64,000 bases of DNA from Isoetes taiwanensis (Eukaryota > Streptophyta > Lycopodiopsida > Isoetales > Isoetaceae), in contig JAJEKV010000015.1 in the NCBI GenBank assembly GCA_021234155.1, forward strand, positions 12,050,101-12,114,100, given 5' to 3'. The translations under genes and the position numbers were made by a program. Below the pieces are notes generated by a model. The model ran no database searches, was not told the origin of the DNA, and saw only the letters and a program-made list of their open reading frames with translations. Shown here piece by piece: positions 10,045 through 21,457 of the stretch (position 1 is its first letter; every line of letters starts with the position of its first letter).

Positions 10045-10770
10045 AGTATGGATACTCTCCAATACTAACTTTTGTGGCACATGGTCTGAATACGAGAAAG
10101 CAAGCTCTCCTTCGACATAACATTTGTCCATGAAGGAGGCTGTCCTATTAGCCATATAGAACATATCTAATAAGTAGTATACTCTGCCATGCCCCTTCTG
10201 CTTATTAGACCAGGAAAATGCAGCGTTAGATGGAGGAATTAGGGAGAAGCCAACGCTGTTTAAAAGAGAGTTCCATGCAACTTCTTCCTCTTGTAGCAAA
10301 TTCCTGTGCAGCCCAATTTTTTGATCCCATATATCTGTCATATTCAGATCCCCTCCAATGATCCAATTTTCAACTCCAGCACCTTGATGAGTTATCCAGA
10401 GCTCAATCTCTCTCCACATCACTGCCCTTTCTGCAGGTATATTAGAGGCATAAATGTTGATGAGCCCCCACATACAATTCTCTGTTTCAAGAATTACAAC
10501 CTGCCATCTACCACATCCTCCTGCATATTGATATTTTTGGACTTGTCCCTTCCACAGAATACAGGTGCCTCCTTTAGTTCCTTCATCCGCACAACTAAAG
10601 GAGGAGTAATTACCTCCAATCCAGCTGCCAATAGACCTGGCCTCAAAGTCTGGAAGTCTATGCTCCTGTAGAAGGATGACATCCACCTTCATAGACCTGA
10701 TAGCTGCTAACACTCGCCCATGCTTAAGAACATCCTTGATGCCACGCAAATTCCATGAGACAATAATCAT
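10045..10770 (-). CDS. L1 ORF2, endonuclease domain (5' half, interrupted by LINE B)
   Basis: This open frame starts MIIVSWNLRG and has the apurinic-like endonuclease signatures SWNLRG, ILLQEHRLP, IIGGDLNMTD and FSYSDHVP. This domain nicks target DNA to prime reverse transcription. One change is visible: the motif usually reading R.D..L has tyrosine (RVYYLLD), which may weaken activity. The frame runs on into LINE B at 10044. Joining base 10045 to 8602 restores it in phase (..ESIHTK + RRGGNVPF..), so endonuclease and polymerase formed a single ORF before the nested insertion. Confidence 0.85.
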
Positions 10771-13763
10771 AAGTTGAAAGTTGTGGGACGTCCAACTATA
10801 TCATTGCCACCAAAGGCAAAACAAGTGATTCCAAGCCCTGATTTTTTGAAAAGACATTCAACGACATCTACTAGAGATGATCTCACCTCCCGTGCCAAGG
10901 TTGCGGTGAATCTGGTCCAATTATTGCCCTCGAAGGTATAGCCATTATCCCACGACCACAAACTGATAGTACCAACCATATCCGAGGAATTTGCACCTCT
11001 AATTTTCCAGCTCCCAGCATTAGAATTCATTGTGAACTTTAAAGGTATGACCAATTCTCCCATTATCCACATCTAGTTTGCTTTCAGTAGCAACTCGCCA
11101 TCACCGGAATTGCTAAAAGAAGAGGTCGAGGCGTTTTTCCTTTTCATCGCACCTAAGTTATCTGGATTCATATTTGCATCCACCTTATTTTTCTTGCCTA
11201 TTAGAGCAAATGGGTTCTCTAGCATCTCCATATCATCTACTGTATCTGTATCAGTATCTGCTCAATTGGAGTTGCCTTTATGATTCCCCAGAGCCGATTC
11301 AAGGAGCCTTGCTCCTCGTGTATTCTTGGTTATCACACCTGCGAGATCCCCCTTCTCAATAGAAGATGCCTCTGAGATATACTTAGACAGAGCTGACATT
11401 GGTTGTGGAAAGTCTGCACACTTTGAGTTCACCATGTTATGGGAGCCTCTAGATTTTCTGGCCAGATTTCTAGCTCTTATACCATGTTTGGAGGCCACCA
11501 CTTGCCATTGAGTCTCCCCACCCACTTTAGAACTTGGCACATTCGGGGTCGCGTTTCCAGGCACATCGGATGAAGAAGGGGTAGCGATAGCTGGTTCGGG
11601 AGCGGGAGTAAATGGTGGAGTGATCGCAGCCTAGAGGAGAACATGTGTCCCTTGAGGGGCTTCTCTCTGTGTATCGCCTTCATTCATTCACTCACATGCA
11701 CATGCTCTCTGTCATTGCCCTCGGAGGCATTTTGATCATTGACGTTTGCATGGCTTGGTTTGATCACTTCTTCTAGTTCCACATTGGGGAACATCCTCCT
11801 TATTTCCCATCCATTTAATAGTTTGAGTAAAAACTTAAAGCAACACATTCCACTTTTCACAGTTACTCCTTTGGGATCTGTGTGTTTGCTGAGATAGCAA
11901 CACAGATTCTAGGTCCTTTGGCAATAGATTGAGAGACATATGAGCATAATGTGTTGGCAATAGATTTTAGGAACTCCGGGACTAATAAGTCTGATGGTAA
12001 ATACTCAATTTCAAACCAGCATGGGATTTTGAGAGCGGAAAGCTTATTAGGGAGAAAGCCTGGCATGTAAAACTGATACAAAATGAAGCCTCCTGCAAAT
12101 GGGTCTGCTGCACGGGCAACTAATCTATCCACAGCTGCTTCACTGTCAAACATGATGAGGAAAAAATTGTTACCCAGTGCCTTTAGCGATTGGTGCTGGG
12201 GCAAACCTAACCTCTTCAAGTGAGCTGATAGCCATGAGTTTAACCTGCGCAAGTCCAGGAAGCCCCCAGTAAAGAAGCCCACTACTGAGCGCGAGATCAA
12301 ACTTTCCAGATACCTTTTGTGCATCTCGTGATCAATTTCAGCTACTGGGAAATTATCTTCTGTCTCCACATTTATGCCATTGACCAATCCAGGCTTAGCA
12401 TTTGTAATTGTTACCCCAGGGTTCTGAACGAGATCTTTCTGTAGCACTTGGAGAGCCTCCGTGACTCTTGTGCTTCAGTTAGTAACATGGGTTTGCTTTT
12501 GAATCCACTCCGAGAATCTCGGCTTGTTCACTATTCTCATTGAATCCTGTCCTTTCCAAGCTGAACCCTTTGGATGAATCCCCCTATTTTGTGTAAAATT
12601 CCCTAGGCTAGCATCACTCCCGTCATTATAATGCCCTGATCCAACATTCTTTCCCCTGTTTACTGCCCTGCTTTCTAGAGATGAATAATCAACAGATTTG
12701 TCTAGATTAACTGTCTCATTAGGTGTTTGTTCCTTGGTGGATTTTTCTACATCATTTGGTGTGCCCATAGCTTCCTGATTTTCGACTTCCATCTCTAACA
12801 CTTCTGAGTTTTGCATTCATTGGACTATCTGAATGAACAGAGGGCTTACATGTAGCGCTTATTAGTTGATCCTTTTGTACTTTCCTTGTTGACTCCATTT
12901 GAATCTTGTTATGCTGTGCTAGTATTGAGTCTACTATTGCAGCAGATTTCTGTCTCAGCTCCAACAACTTGTTTTCATCTAGCTTTTTCTTTGCTTGCTG
13001 ATCCCACTCCTTAGTATCTCCCTGCTTTGGTATTGTCTCCAAGGCATTTATGTATCGGTTTGGAGCCTTATCTACTCCTAATGTCAATTTAGGGACAAGC
13101 TGGACCACCGATTGCTCACCTCCACCTAAATCTTCATCAGAAATTGGGGTTTCTGCCTCCAAACCCATCGACGATCCAGAGACTAAGGATGGGCGAAATT
13201 TCAAGGGAATACATACCCGCCCCTGGCCAATTCCTTCATCTGCAGTAGCAGAAGCAGCAAAAAGGAATGGGGCTTTTGCCCTGGATGCCAGAATCGGCCC
13301 CTCCTGGACCCGACCAACTAGATTGGGGCCACCAGGAGCCCCCCCACGATCGGTTGCAGCAGCAATTGCTGCTGCCTCCTGAGCAGCAGCCGCCCGACCG
13401 CCCGCCTCCAGGCAATCAGTCTGTCTACAAGCTACTATTGCTTCAGCTTGCGCTGCAGATTGTCGCCTGAGCTCTGCCAGCTTGTTGTGAAGGACCCCAT
13501 TCTTTTCTCTTCCTCCACTATTGTTCCTTTCTGTCTCAGAACTTTTTGTTGTCTGGAGCTTCGATTCCATCCAATCTTTCTCCGGAAGATGGGGCTTTTT
13601 CCACATTTGCATGCAATACAGGTTGTATCAGAGCTGGGCGATTCTTGAAGGCTTTACCTGGGCCCCCTCGCTCTGCATCTGTAGTAGCTTGCCGAGCAGC
13701 AACATCGGCCGCCCGTCCCTGCACCTGCGCCAAGATTGCCACGTCAGCGTCCATCCCATACAA
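10767..13763 (-). pseudogene. L1 ORF1, gag-like protein with DUF4283-like domain
   Basis: Frames 13763-13536, 13612-12752, 12816-12475, 12447-11863, 11683-11262 and 11072-10767 together cover ORF1 with several frameshifts. The first third is alanine/glutamine-rich with repeated AEAIVACRQ-like segments. Frame 12447-11863 contains FLDLRRLNSWLSAHLKRLG and LGNNFFLIMFDSEAAVDRLV, typical of the DUF4283 RNA-binding domain of plant L1 ORF1. This protein should coat the element RNA. The end overlaps the ORF2 start by four bases (ATGA at 10770-10767), suggesting translation by termination and restart. Broken, so not functional here. Confidence 0.7.
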
Positions 13764-13774
13764 ATCTTTTTTTG

Positions 13775-13855
13775 ATCCATTCCATCAATTACAGCAGACA
13801 TATATTGCAGTGGACGTTCGAGAGCTTTTTTCCTGTGCTTGGCAAGCTTTCTTCT
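13775..13855. repeat. 81-bp target site duplication, right copy
   Basis: Partner of 5203-5283, flanking the 5' end of the minus-strand L1. The length is well above the usual 7-20 bases for plant L1. Confidence 0.85.
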
Positions 13856-14824
13856 CTCGGCTGCTTGTTGTTCACGATGTCTGGCAAGGTTCTACTGCAC
13901 AATATCTGTAGAAGGAATAAGGTCAAAATAATTCTGGAAACAACTGCGAGATTAGAGAACTTGAACTTACTTCTTTCGACCTCTGTCTTTGCAGATTCTC
14001 GTTGACTCTTTAATTCTGCACATCCTGAGCAAACTGACATTCTATGTCTTCTGGGAATTTTCACAAGACCAAATTCACTTTTCCAGAGTCTGGTGAAGTG
14101 TGAGTAAGAGATGTGCTGTGACTGAATACATGTCTCTTTGTATTCTTGAAAGACATCCTTTTTTGTGATGTTGTCTATCAAATGGTACATGTTACTATTA
14201 GGTAGCTTTTCACATGTCTCTTTGAAGCATTTTTCCATCCAAGACACAGCAGCTAGAGCATGCATTGTTATAACCCGCCTTGGCCCACAATGATCATCAA
14301 TTGCAGGGTTTTTATCCAGTCTTTTATGGATTCGAGACATTCTAGTGGCCCCCAAACGATGGACAACCATAAAGCATTTCTGGCACACTTGTTCACGGTA
14401 AATATAATGCAAGAAGGTGTGGCGGTCTGGTCTAACATGATAAGCTAAGTAGGCATTTTGGTCAGCCATTGTCTAGAACTATAATTGTCTCTAACCGCAC
14501 AAAGTTTATCCATGTTGAATTTGTTAATGCAGCCCAATGAGCAGCATGTAGTTCTTAGAATTCTTCTCAGTTTTTGTTCATCCATAAGATTTTTTCTTCT
14601 TGCAGAAGAACATGCTCTCGAGCTAAAATCCACTTTAAATTTCTTAGAACTTTGGGTGGAGAACATATAATCCCGTTGCTCCTCATTGGTATCTTCATTT
14701 TCGGATGACAATTCAACTCTAGGTGTGACCTCCTCTACCCTCAAAGGTGTGCTTGAAGAGGAAAAAAGACCACGTGAAGTTGTACCCGGATATATCGGAG
14801 GCACAGTGTTAAATGTTGGTGAAG
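13776..14824 (-). pseudogene. Middle part of the DUF7869-like gene
   Basis: Two frames, 14824-14447 and 14469-13978, are separated by a one-base shift. The first is rich in serine and acidic residues and ends in a cysteine pair (TTCCSLGCINKF). The second has HTFLHYIYREQVCQKCFMVV, KIPRRHRMSVCSGC and a CxxC pair, then a short GT-AG-like intron (GTAAGT near 13977, TTCTACAG near 13908). It continues as NLARHREQQAAERRKLAKHR up to the L1 junction, with one in-frame TAG. The paired cysteines suggest a zinc-binding N-terminal module. It joins 18954-19551 upstream after removal of the hAT. Confidence 0.65.
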
Positions 14825-15200
14825 GTCCATATCAGGGTTGCCCTTAAGGATAAATTTGTCTAAGCATAATTTAGAAGGTCGGGCGAATAATAGAGTTGCA
14901 AGATTAGTTATGCTGGCGAATGTTTTCTAGACATGAATTTTTTTTATAGAAATATAGGCGAATCAGATTTAAGTGTCTTTATTTTCCAAGTGCAATTTCT
15001 GTGGTGAAATTTGATTCACCGGCAATCAAGGACACAAACACATTATAACTATAGTTGCATGATGCAAAACCACAACTTAACCTTTGGAAATGAGAACGTG
15101 GCTTATCCTTGTAGATAAAACGAATCTATTAAAAGGGGGTTTGTAAAAAAATGCTCTCCGATGCATCCTTAGAAGTATTTGAAAGACAATAGCTACAAAA

Positions 15201-15220
15201 ATCCTATATTATAATGTTAT
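15201..15220. repeat. Dispersed AT-rich motif (copy 3, inverted)
   Basis: Inside the hAT. Reverse complement reads ATAACATTATAATATAGGAT, with CCGTCCGATTTAGGGC upstream on the same strand. Confidence 0.6.
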
Positions 15221-15374
15221 TCTGTAAGTGTTGGACCCAGCCCTAAATCGGACGGTTTAAGTCGCTCGACTAAATCAGACGGCTCATATTTGGCTCGATG
15301 CATAGATCCGAGGGCAGTTTAGGGTTTTCTCTTTTCCTTACCTCTTTCCTGCTGGAGGTCGTTCGATCCTAGCT

Positions 15375-16230
15375 ATGGCTGGAAGAGCAGCATATGATGT
15401 TACTGATTGCTTTAGTCTGTGGCTGCAACATGCTTTCTCTGATAAAGAAGAGTAGGGACAAACGGACAAACTTCTTAGGCTACAAACCATTTTCGGTGAT
15501 GCAAGTTAACCCTGCATGCAACCCGTGAATCGATTTAGAGTAATATTCAGGCCATTTCTGTAAGCTCTTTTCTCTAGATGTGCTGCTTGATGTTTTGGTC
15601 GTTGTCTTATTTTCTTTTATGGAAAATCGGCCATGACATGGCTCAAATCTAGAGAAGGAATTTCACTTTGTTTTCGGTCTTTCCAGCCTTACCCTCAGTA
15701 TTCTCACAAATGTATTTCTTTGTTTGCTTCTCTTCACAACTCCTCTCTTTTGCGGCCTTGCATTGTTCCTTCGTTTGCTCCTCTTCACAAACTTATTTTT
15801 TTTGTTTGCTTCTCTTCACAACTCCTCTCTTTTGCAGCCTTGCACTGTTCCTTTGTTTGCTTCTCTTCGCAGCTCCTCTCCTTTGTTCGAACTGTACTAT
15901 TTTTGCTTCCTGGCTTTGAGAAAGACACAAAAGAAGTTCTTAGTTTGTTTTTTTACTGCATTGGCACCAATTCAGCATGCCACTCTTTCAACAGATGGCC
16001 AGTGTAAAATGTGTGATGGGAATGTGCAGAGTAAAAGAAACATTATATATGTCAAGTATGCCAAACGTTTTTTGTTATTGCATTTTCCACATTTCATTAA
16101 CTCTGAGTTTTCTTTCCCCATTATTTTTTGCAGAACAGACAATTAGCTTGATGGGGACGCCACTGGCTTGGCTACGTCAATCCTCCTTGCTGGAGCTGGC
16201 TTTGAACTTTGTCATGTGGTAATGGGTTTG
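15375..16230 (+). other. Possible captured gene fragments inside the hAT
   Basis: A short ORF starting ATG at 15375 (MAGRAAYDVTDCFSLWLQHA) follows a 5'-flank-like stretch. Further on, 15960-16035 reads QHATLSTDGQCKMCDGN and 16145-16220 reads LDGDATGLATSILLAGAGF, each next to splice-like sites. I recognise none of them. They may be exons captured by the hAT, or chance. Confidence 0.25.
15715..15893. repeat. Tandem repeat, about 2-3 units of TTTGCTTCTCTTCACAACTC
   Basis: The unit, including CTCCTCTCTTTTGCGGCCTT and GCATTGTTCC, recurs with small changes at about 15718, 15775 and 15807-15893. It is pyrimidine-rich and produces spurious open frames in all three frames. Confidence 0.7.
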
Positions 16231-16239
16231 ATTTGGCAT

Positions 16240-18950
16240 TTTTAATAAATGTAGTCATGAGAAAATTGCTGTAGAAGTTCATAGGCTTGAACTTAGTAAG
16301 TTGGTTACAATTTCAAGAACGAACAGGGGATGATGTGCAGGAAAGACATTTAAATTTGTAGATTCTAGAATAGGGGAAGTAATTACAGGAGTAGTAGAGG
16401 CATCAAAGAAAGATGTTGTTATTGTTGTAAAGTTGCTCGCATAGCATTGAAGAACTAGAGCCATGGCCTAGGGTGTCCGTATATGTGTGTTTTTCTTTTT
16501 TATGCTGATACATTTGGGGGCGCTTGCTTTTTTACTTTATAGACCTGTTGGAGCAGAACACAAGAACACAGATGAACTTGCTGCATTGAAACCCTAGATA
16601 ATGAAAAACGAATTGACGTGGTCAAGCAATTTAGACCTTCCAAGCTCCATCAAAATATTGCACACATTTGCAGGTCTTTCTTCAACATACAATTTGCTAA
16701 TTTATAACTTCATGTATGTGATTTATGCGTTTCTCATATGTAGGTTATGTTGATAAGGTGTATGGTTCTACTGTAAGAAGTGATGGATCATTTGAAGGTC
16801 ATATTCTTCAAGAACCAATTGAAATAATAAGTCAAATAATACCATGGACTTTCCTACTTTTAATACCGTTTATGAAAAATCAGCCCAGCTCTTGCTACTG
16901 GAAATAACATAGTGCTTAAAACAGCAAAACATACCCCTTGAGTGCACTTTAAGTTTTTTGTTGAAAAATGCTAGCGGTGCTTCTGGGTTGTTATTCGAAA
17001 AATGCGAGCAATGTTTATGAGGATGATGGTTCTGCAAATGATGGACACCATTCAAAGCCATCATATCTTAAAATAAACAAAAGTAAAGTTTGACAAGCCT
17101 GCAGTTTCTTACAGAACGAGCCAGACATATCTCCTAACATGTTTGTTGCAGGATGTAGGCCAGTCTTTATCGCTTGGCATAAAACACCAAAGCAAGTAAT
17201 GATGAATATCTAATAACATGAAGGATATCATATATTGGGGCATGCTCCCTGCAGCCGTAGATAAGAAATCACAGTTAGGTAAGAGAACCGATTACTTACA
17301 TTCTCTTTCCTTTTGCAAATTTTCCTAGCATGGAATGACATTTAGAACTAGCAACGTGATAAGGGTTTCTACTGCAGGTTGCACAGGAAAATCACATTGA
17401 GAGACTTGGATTCTAGAAATGATGGAATTAAACTGCCCACATGGATCAAGTGATTAAGATGAAAAGATCGGGGCAGATTAAGATGAAAAAGATCGAGGGT
17501 CTAGGACATTTGGTCCGTATGGTTTCTAGAACATTCTTCATACTCATAAAAACTTAATGGCTCTCTTTTCTAGAGGAAATTTAGAACAATTGTAGCCGCC
17601 TGGTGTTTCTTCTTAGCATGTTTATTTTGTTGCAAGAACATTTTCAATGCTAAGATTATTCTTCAGATAATTTTCAAGTGTGATGGGTTCTCAAATTCAA
17701 AGTAACATGCTCAAGATACTATTGGCGATAGCATTGGCATATCATTGGCATATGTACGTTCTATGTTTTGGAAACAATAGTGCATTGGAAATTTGTGATA
17801 AGAGTAGGGGACTCTCATAGATATCAATTTAATTATTTGGAGGTTATATGCAATAAAAGATTTTGGATGGCATGATCACTTATAATTGCAATACATTGAA
17901 CAGTTACACAAGGGTGTGACTACCTTTAGTAGTAAGAAAGATTTTTCATCTATTTCATGACTTATATTTTGTTTTCACAAGTGGTTGGCGGTGATAATGT
18001 ATATAGTTAGAATATGACACACGGATATTCTTTAAAAGCAAACCATTTGGCTAGCGCATTTATAGCTCATGAAGAACACAATAAAGACATAAAAAGATCG
18101 CTGGTTTGAACACATTCAAGACTTAAAAAGATCGCTGGAATTAGATAGTTAATATTTAGCCAATGTGTTTAAGCACTTCCTTATAGCATTGGCATAAAAT
18201 ACCACTCATAAATATGGTGGTACCCAAGCAATGCAGCAATAATTCTAATTGCAAGGTATGCTCTAAAAGGTACAAATGAGACAATTTCTACAAAACAAGA
18301 TGTTTGCTCGATCCTGACTGACTTTCTTGAATCAAGGAATGTAGGCAATATAACGTTAATTTTTTAAGAAAACACGCGATGTTTAATACTATTTTCATTT
18401 GCATATATCAACCTATACAATAGTCGAAAGCCTACTATTGACAATATGTTTGAACGTTGATAAATCCCAAGGGAACATATAGGGTTTGCCATCATCATTG
18501 AAAAAAATAAAATACATGTCATTAAAACCATTGAAACACTACGGATGCACGAAATCCATAAAATCATTGTGTATTTGCAATGCATCTGCATGCTGCCAAC
18601 AACAGACACCGGATTTTGCACAGCAATGCTGGGCACCGTTACTAGTAAGTCTTAAAATTATCATATGCACCTAGATGGATATGGAGACTAGATTGGATTA
18701 CGAAGAAAGCCTAGAATATTAGGCGATTCCTTAAGAAATCTTCGAAAATGAGGGTAGAGAATAAGGCGAATCCATAATTATGACGCTTAGTGGATGTGGC
18801 GAATTTTCAAGTGGAGTGAGCTTTGTTTGTAGAAAAGTTGGCTAATTTTATTTTTCTCATCTATAACGGATCCTACTAAACCATAGCGTCAAAATTTCTC
18901 GATACCCTTAAATATAGCCTTTTGGCGAACTTTCGTCCTTAAGGGCTACC
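16240..18950. other. hAT interior, no gene recognised
   Basis: AT-rich sequence without a recognisable domain. Short frames such as 16725-16907 (VDKVYGSTVRSDGSFEGHIL) are unassigned. Confidence 0.35.
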
Positions 18951-18953
18951 CTG

Positions 18954-19551
18954 GTCCATATGAAGTTGTAGCGGCAGTTGTCGTAGCATCATGATGAGGA
19001 GTTCTTGCAAACATCTCCCTCACAGCGGACTGAAACTCTGCAAATCCGTGGGTTACCATAGTTGTTTGAAGAGGAGTAGATGCTGTAACATCGTCCTCAT
19101 TTGTAGTGAAGTCCTGATGGGAGAAGTTGTGAAGAATCTCGCATTCTTGTGATCGTAGTGCAGTTCTTGTTTGTCTACTTGAAGCAGAGGAAACTACAAA
19201 TGGTGGGGATAACCTGTTCTGCAAAATCTGTTGATGTGGAGCATGTGCAGTTTCAGGCGACACAACAAAAGGTGGTGGAAGTTTGTTTTGTACGAGTGGT
19301 GATGGAATAAACGGAGGGGACAACCTGTTCCTAACTGGGCTTGGTGACGGTTCGAAAGGGGGTGGCAGTTTGTTAGTTGCTGGACTAGGAGTGTCATCGA
19401 GCAGCAAGAGGGATGTTGTAGAGGTTGGGGTCGGAGAAGCTTGGGCATGTACATTTTGTTCTATAGCTCCATCTGATTCAGAGGAACTAGAGACAACAAA
19501 CGGTGGTGGAAGATTGTTCATTTTGCCTTTCAATGTCTTCAACAACTGCAA
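18954..19551 (-). pseudogene. N-terminal exon of the DUF7869-like gene with LPPPF repeats
   Basis: The open frame starts at ATG 19551 and carries five copies of a short motif, N(K/N/R)L(P/S)PPF(V/I/E)xS, spaced by proline- and serine-rich linkers. Such sequence is probably disordered. It ends in ATTSYG at the hAT insertion point. If the hAT (14833-18953) and one 8-base duplication are removed, the frame continues in phase into 14824 (SPTFNTVPPIYPG), so the insertion entered an open exon. The neighbour upstream, beyond 20.4 kb, is a ParB-like/methyltransferase gene in the opposite direction, and the shared spacer carries the TATTCnnGAATA palindromes. Confidence 0.65.
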
Positions 19552-20560
19552 AAATCAAGATAACGTGAGGACACAAGGAGAAAAAATTAGAGACCGCTGG
19601 ACCTTACTATTCGAGAATACACGGCATGCAGGAAGAAGAAGTATGTGGAAACAAAACGAGGCAGAAGGAAACAAAATACTATTCCAGAATAGACAGCGAA
19701 TGGTAATATACAGAACATGTATTCCACTACACATAGAATTAATGAAGGGACTCTGTGCAACCTTTAAAACGGAAATTTCAGCGCCTCACTTTTGTATTCC
19801 GTTCCAGCCGCTCGAGTCGCCAGCGCCAGCACCCTCGATTATAATATTATTTTGCTGTATTCCGAAACACAGACAAAATCATGGACATGTCAGTCTGAAA
19901 GTACAGTGTACGTTTATTTTTGCTTTTGAACCAAAGAATAGTGTATTCCGGAATACACTTTTGTCTCTTTAAGGTTTGAGTGGTCTAATTTATTATACTT
20001 TTTTGGTAATTTTAGGTGTTTTTATCGCTTTTCGGACTTTTATAGCCTTGTTTTCTTGTCAACTGTGCAGTGTTTTTTTTGCCTTTTTGTCCTTTCTTTT
20101 TTACATTTTGTATTCTGGAATAGTTTAATGCAAGTGTTTTCTCTAAAAAAGACGTGTTTACACACAATGTGTACAGGCAAGACGTCAGCAAGAAACATTA
20201 GAAGAAGGCCATTAAAATCACCCAGAAAGCACACCCACAGAGAAGGGTTGATGATACCTCTGCGCCTACAATATACGAGAACTTCCAAACTTGGTGGTTT
20301 TTCACACGGGGTACAATTGGAAAGTACAACACCCTTACTTTCTTACATGTCTATCGCAGTCCTGGTGCAAAAAGGTACGATGACAGAGAATTTGTCTGCA
20401 TGGGCACCATACAAGATGTGAGTGAAGTAGCTGGGGAGTCGGGACAACGAGGGAGACTATCTTTTGCGACATCCCAAGGTTTCATTCATGTTGATGAAGC
20501 CTTTTTTAAACTTGTCAAAGTGCATCACCGACACTTTACAAATATGTTTCTCACTACATC
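19552..20560. other. Divergent spacer with TATTCnnGAATA palindromes
   Basis: Lies between the DUF7869-like gene (minus) and the ParB-like/methyltransferase gene (plus). It holds four palindromes (19608, 19680, 19944, 20111) plus half-sites near 19727, 19795 and 19855. As the shared upstream region of two divergent genes it is a candidate regulatory or element-specific binding region (inference). The open frames through it look non-coding. Confidence 0.45.
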
Positions 20561-20574
20561 AACAAGAGAAAGCT

Positions 20575-21455
20575 TAGTGCCATCATCAACTTGGTTCGAA
20601 GCTCACAGAGCGAAGACTTTGCTTACAGCGAGTCAGAGCAGGAAGAAGAGGAAGAACGGAGCGTGAACAGTCCATCAGAGGAGGAAGAGGAAGAAAAAAG
20701 CATAGGAGAGTCAGAAGAGTAGCCAGCACCACCTCCAAAGAAGCAGAGGCTGACCATTGCTGCTAAGGACCCTAAAAAAAGAAAAACGGCAGCAATTGCC
20801 ATAGAAGATGCTCCTGAGGATGTTTCCAAGAAGAGGAAGGGAAAGGGCAAAGCACCTAGAGTTGCCATTAAGGAAAAGAAGGTTGATAAAACTTCAGAAA
20901 AGATGGAAGAAATTAACCTGCACAAGTTTGTGCAAGGTGTCATCTACCTGCCCGTCACATCAAGGAAGCTTCCTCCTAAAAATGAAGCTGGAGAACGACC
21001 ACTGCAGGTTCGGAAGATTTACGCAGATCATCTAAGGAACGTCAAGGATAGAATTCGGAGATCCGAACGCCCATGTTGCTCCTATTGTGGTTCTTGTTGA
21101 TAGAGAGAAGTGCACAAGTCCAGCAGAGTACGATAGAGAAAATGCGGACACATATACGCATTATGTTTTGGGTGGGAACCACAATTTCAAGGCAAGGAGG
21201 CAATTGTATAAAGAAAAAAAGAATCCTAGGTACTTGTCTATTCTCTGTGCAGTCTACTGTGGATTGACCGACGAAGAAGCCAAAATCGTTGCCAATACTC
21301 ACAATGCTGACAACGAGTACAAGTTAAAAATGAGCTTCGTCGACAAAATTCGATTTATGCACAGAGAATATGACATCTTCAAAGAAAAGTATGGGGAGGA
21401 TTTGAAAAAGCCACAATACTCACTTGAATTAAAAGAAGCTTGTGCCATTGAGTGT
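20575..21455 (+). pseudogene. ParB-like/methyltransferase gene copy 1, N-terminal half
   Basis: The frame at 20530-21060 encodes an acidic stretch (SEQEEEEERSVNSPSEEEEE), one in-frame TAG, then basic nuclear-localisation-like runs (PPPKKQRL, DPKKRKTA, SKKRKGKGKA) and PLQVRKIYADHLRNVKDRI. After a shift near 21065 the frame gives VAPIVVLVDREKC, THYVLGGNHNFKARRQLYKE and CGLTDEEAKIVANTHN. The PIVV plus LGGNH..A...L plus GLTDEEA..+A..HN pattern is that of ParB/Srx-type domains in bacterial and phage proteins. In bacteria such domains bind DNA or nucleotide, or sit before a methylase. LINE C interrupts the gene at about 21458; the rest continues at 22191. Confidence 0.6.
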
Positions 21456-21457
21456 TG

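Larger units (their letters stand above)
5284..13774 (-). mobile_element. L1-type LINE retrotransposon with nested LINE
   Basis: The element reads on the minus strand. Its 3' end is an A-rich tail, seen as TCTTTTCTTTTTCTTTTTTT at 5284-5308, next to the left target duplication. Order from the 5' end: ORF1 (13763-10767), ORF2 endonuclease (10770-10045), reverse transcriptase (8602-6644), then a C-terminal zf-RVT-like region (about 6625-5712). The 5' UTR seems missing, since ORF1 begins within about 12 bases of the junction. LINE B (8603-10037) sits inside ORF2. About 420 bases of 3' region between 5712 and the tail carry no other feature. The two target copies differ at 2 of 81 bases, so the insertion is not brand new. 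Confidence 0.9.
14833..18953. mobile_element. Non-autonomous hAT transposon (4.1 kb)
   Basis: The left end reads CAGGGTTGCCCTTAAGGA and the right end reverse-complements to CAGGGTAGCCCTTAAGGA, 17 of 18 identical. The element is flanked by a perfect 8-base duplication, GTCCATAT (14825-14832 and 18954-18961). Eight-base duplications and CAGGG termini are hAT hallmarks. Subterminal GGCGAA-type sequences occur at both ends (near 14882 and 18925). No hAT transposase domain is visible, so movement needed another element. The inside holds a tandem repeat at 15715-15893 and short exon-like stretches of unknown origin. It disrupts the DUF7869-like gene. Confidence 0.9.

Noticed and set aside
13050-13911. 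Plus-strand ORFs of 67-121 codons over L1 ORF1
   Set aside because: Antisense shadows of the minus-strand L1 ORF1.
19283-19972. Plus-strand 229-codon ORF
   Set aside because: Antisense of the LPPPF exon plus spacer sequence with palindromes; glycine-rich from reversed proline codons.
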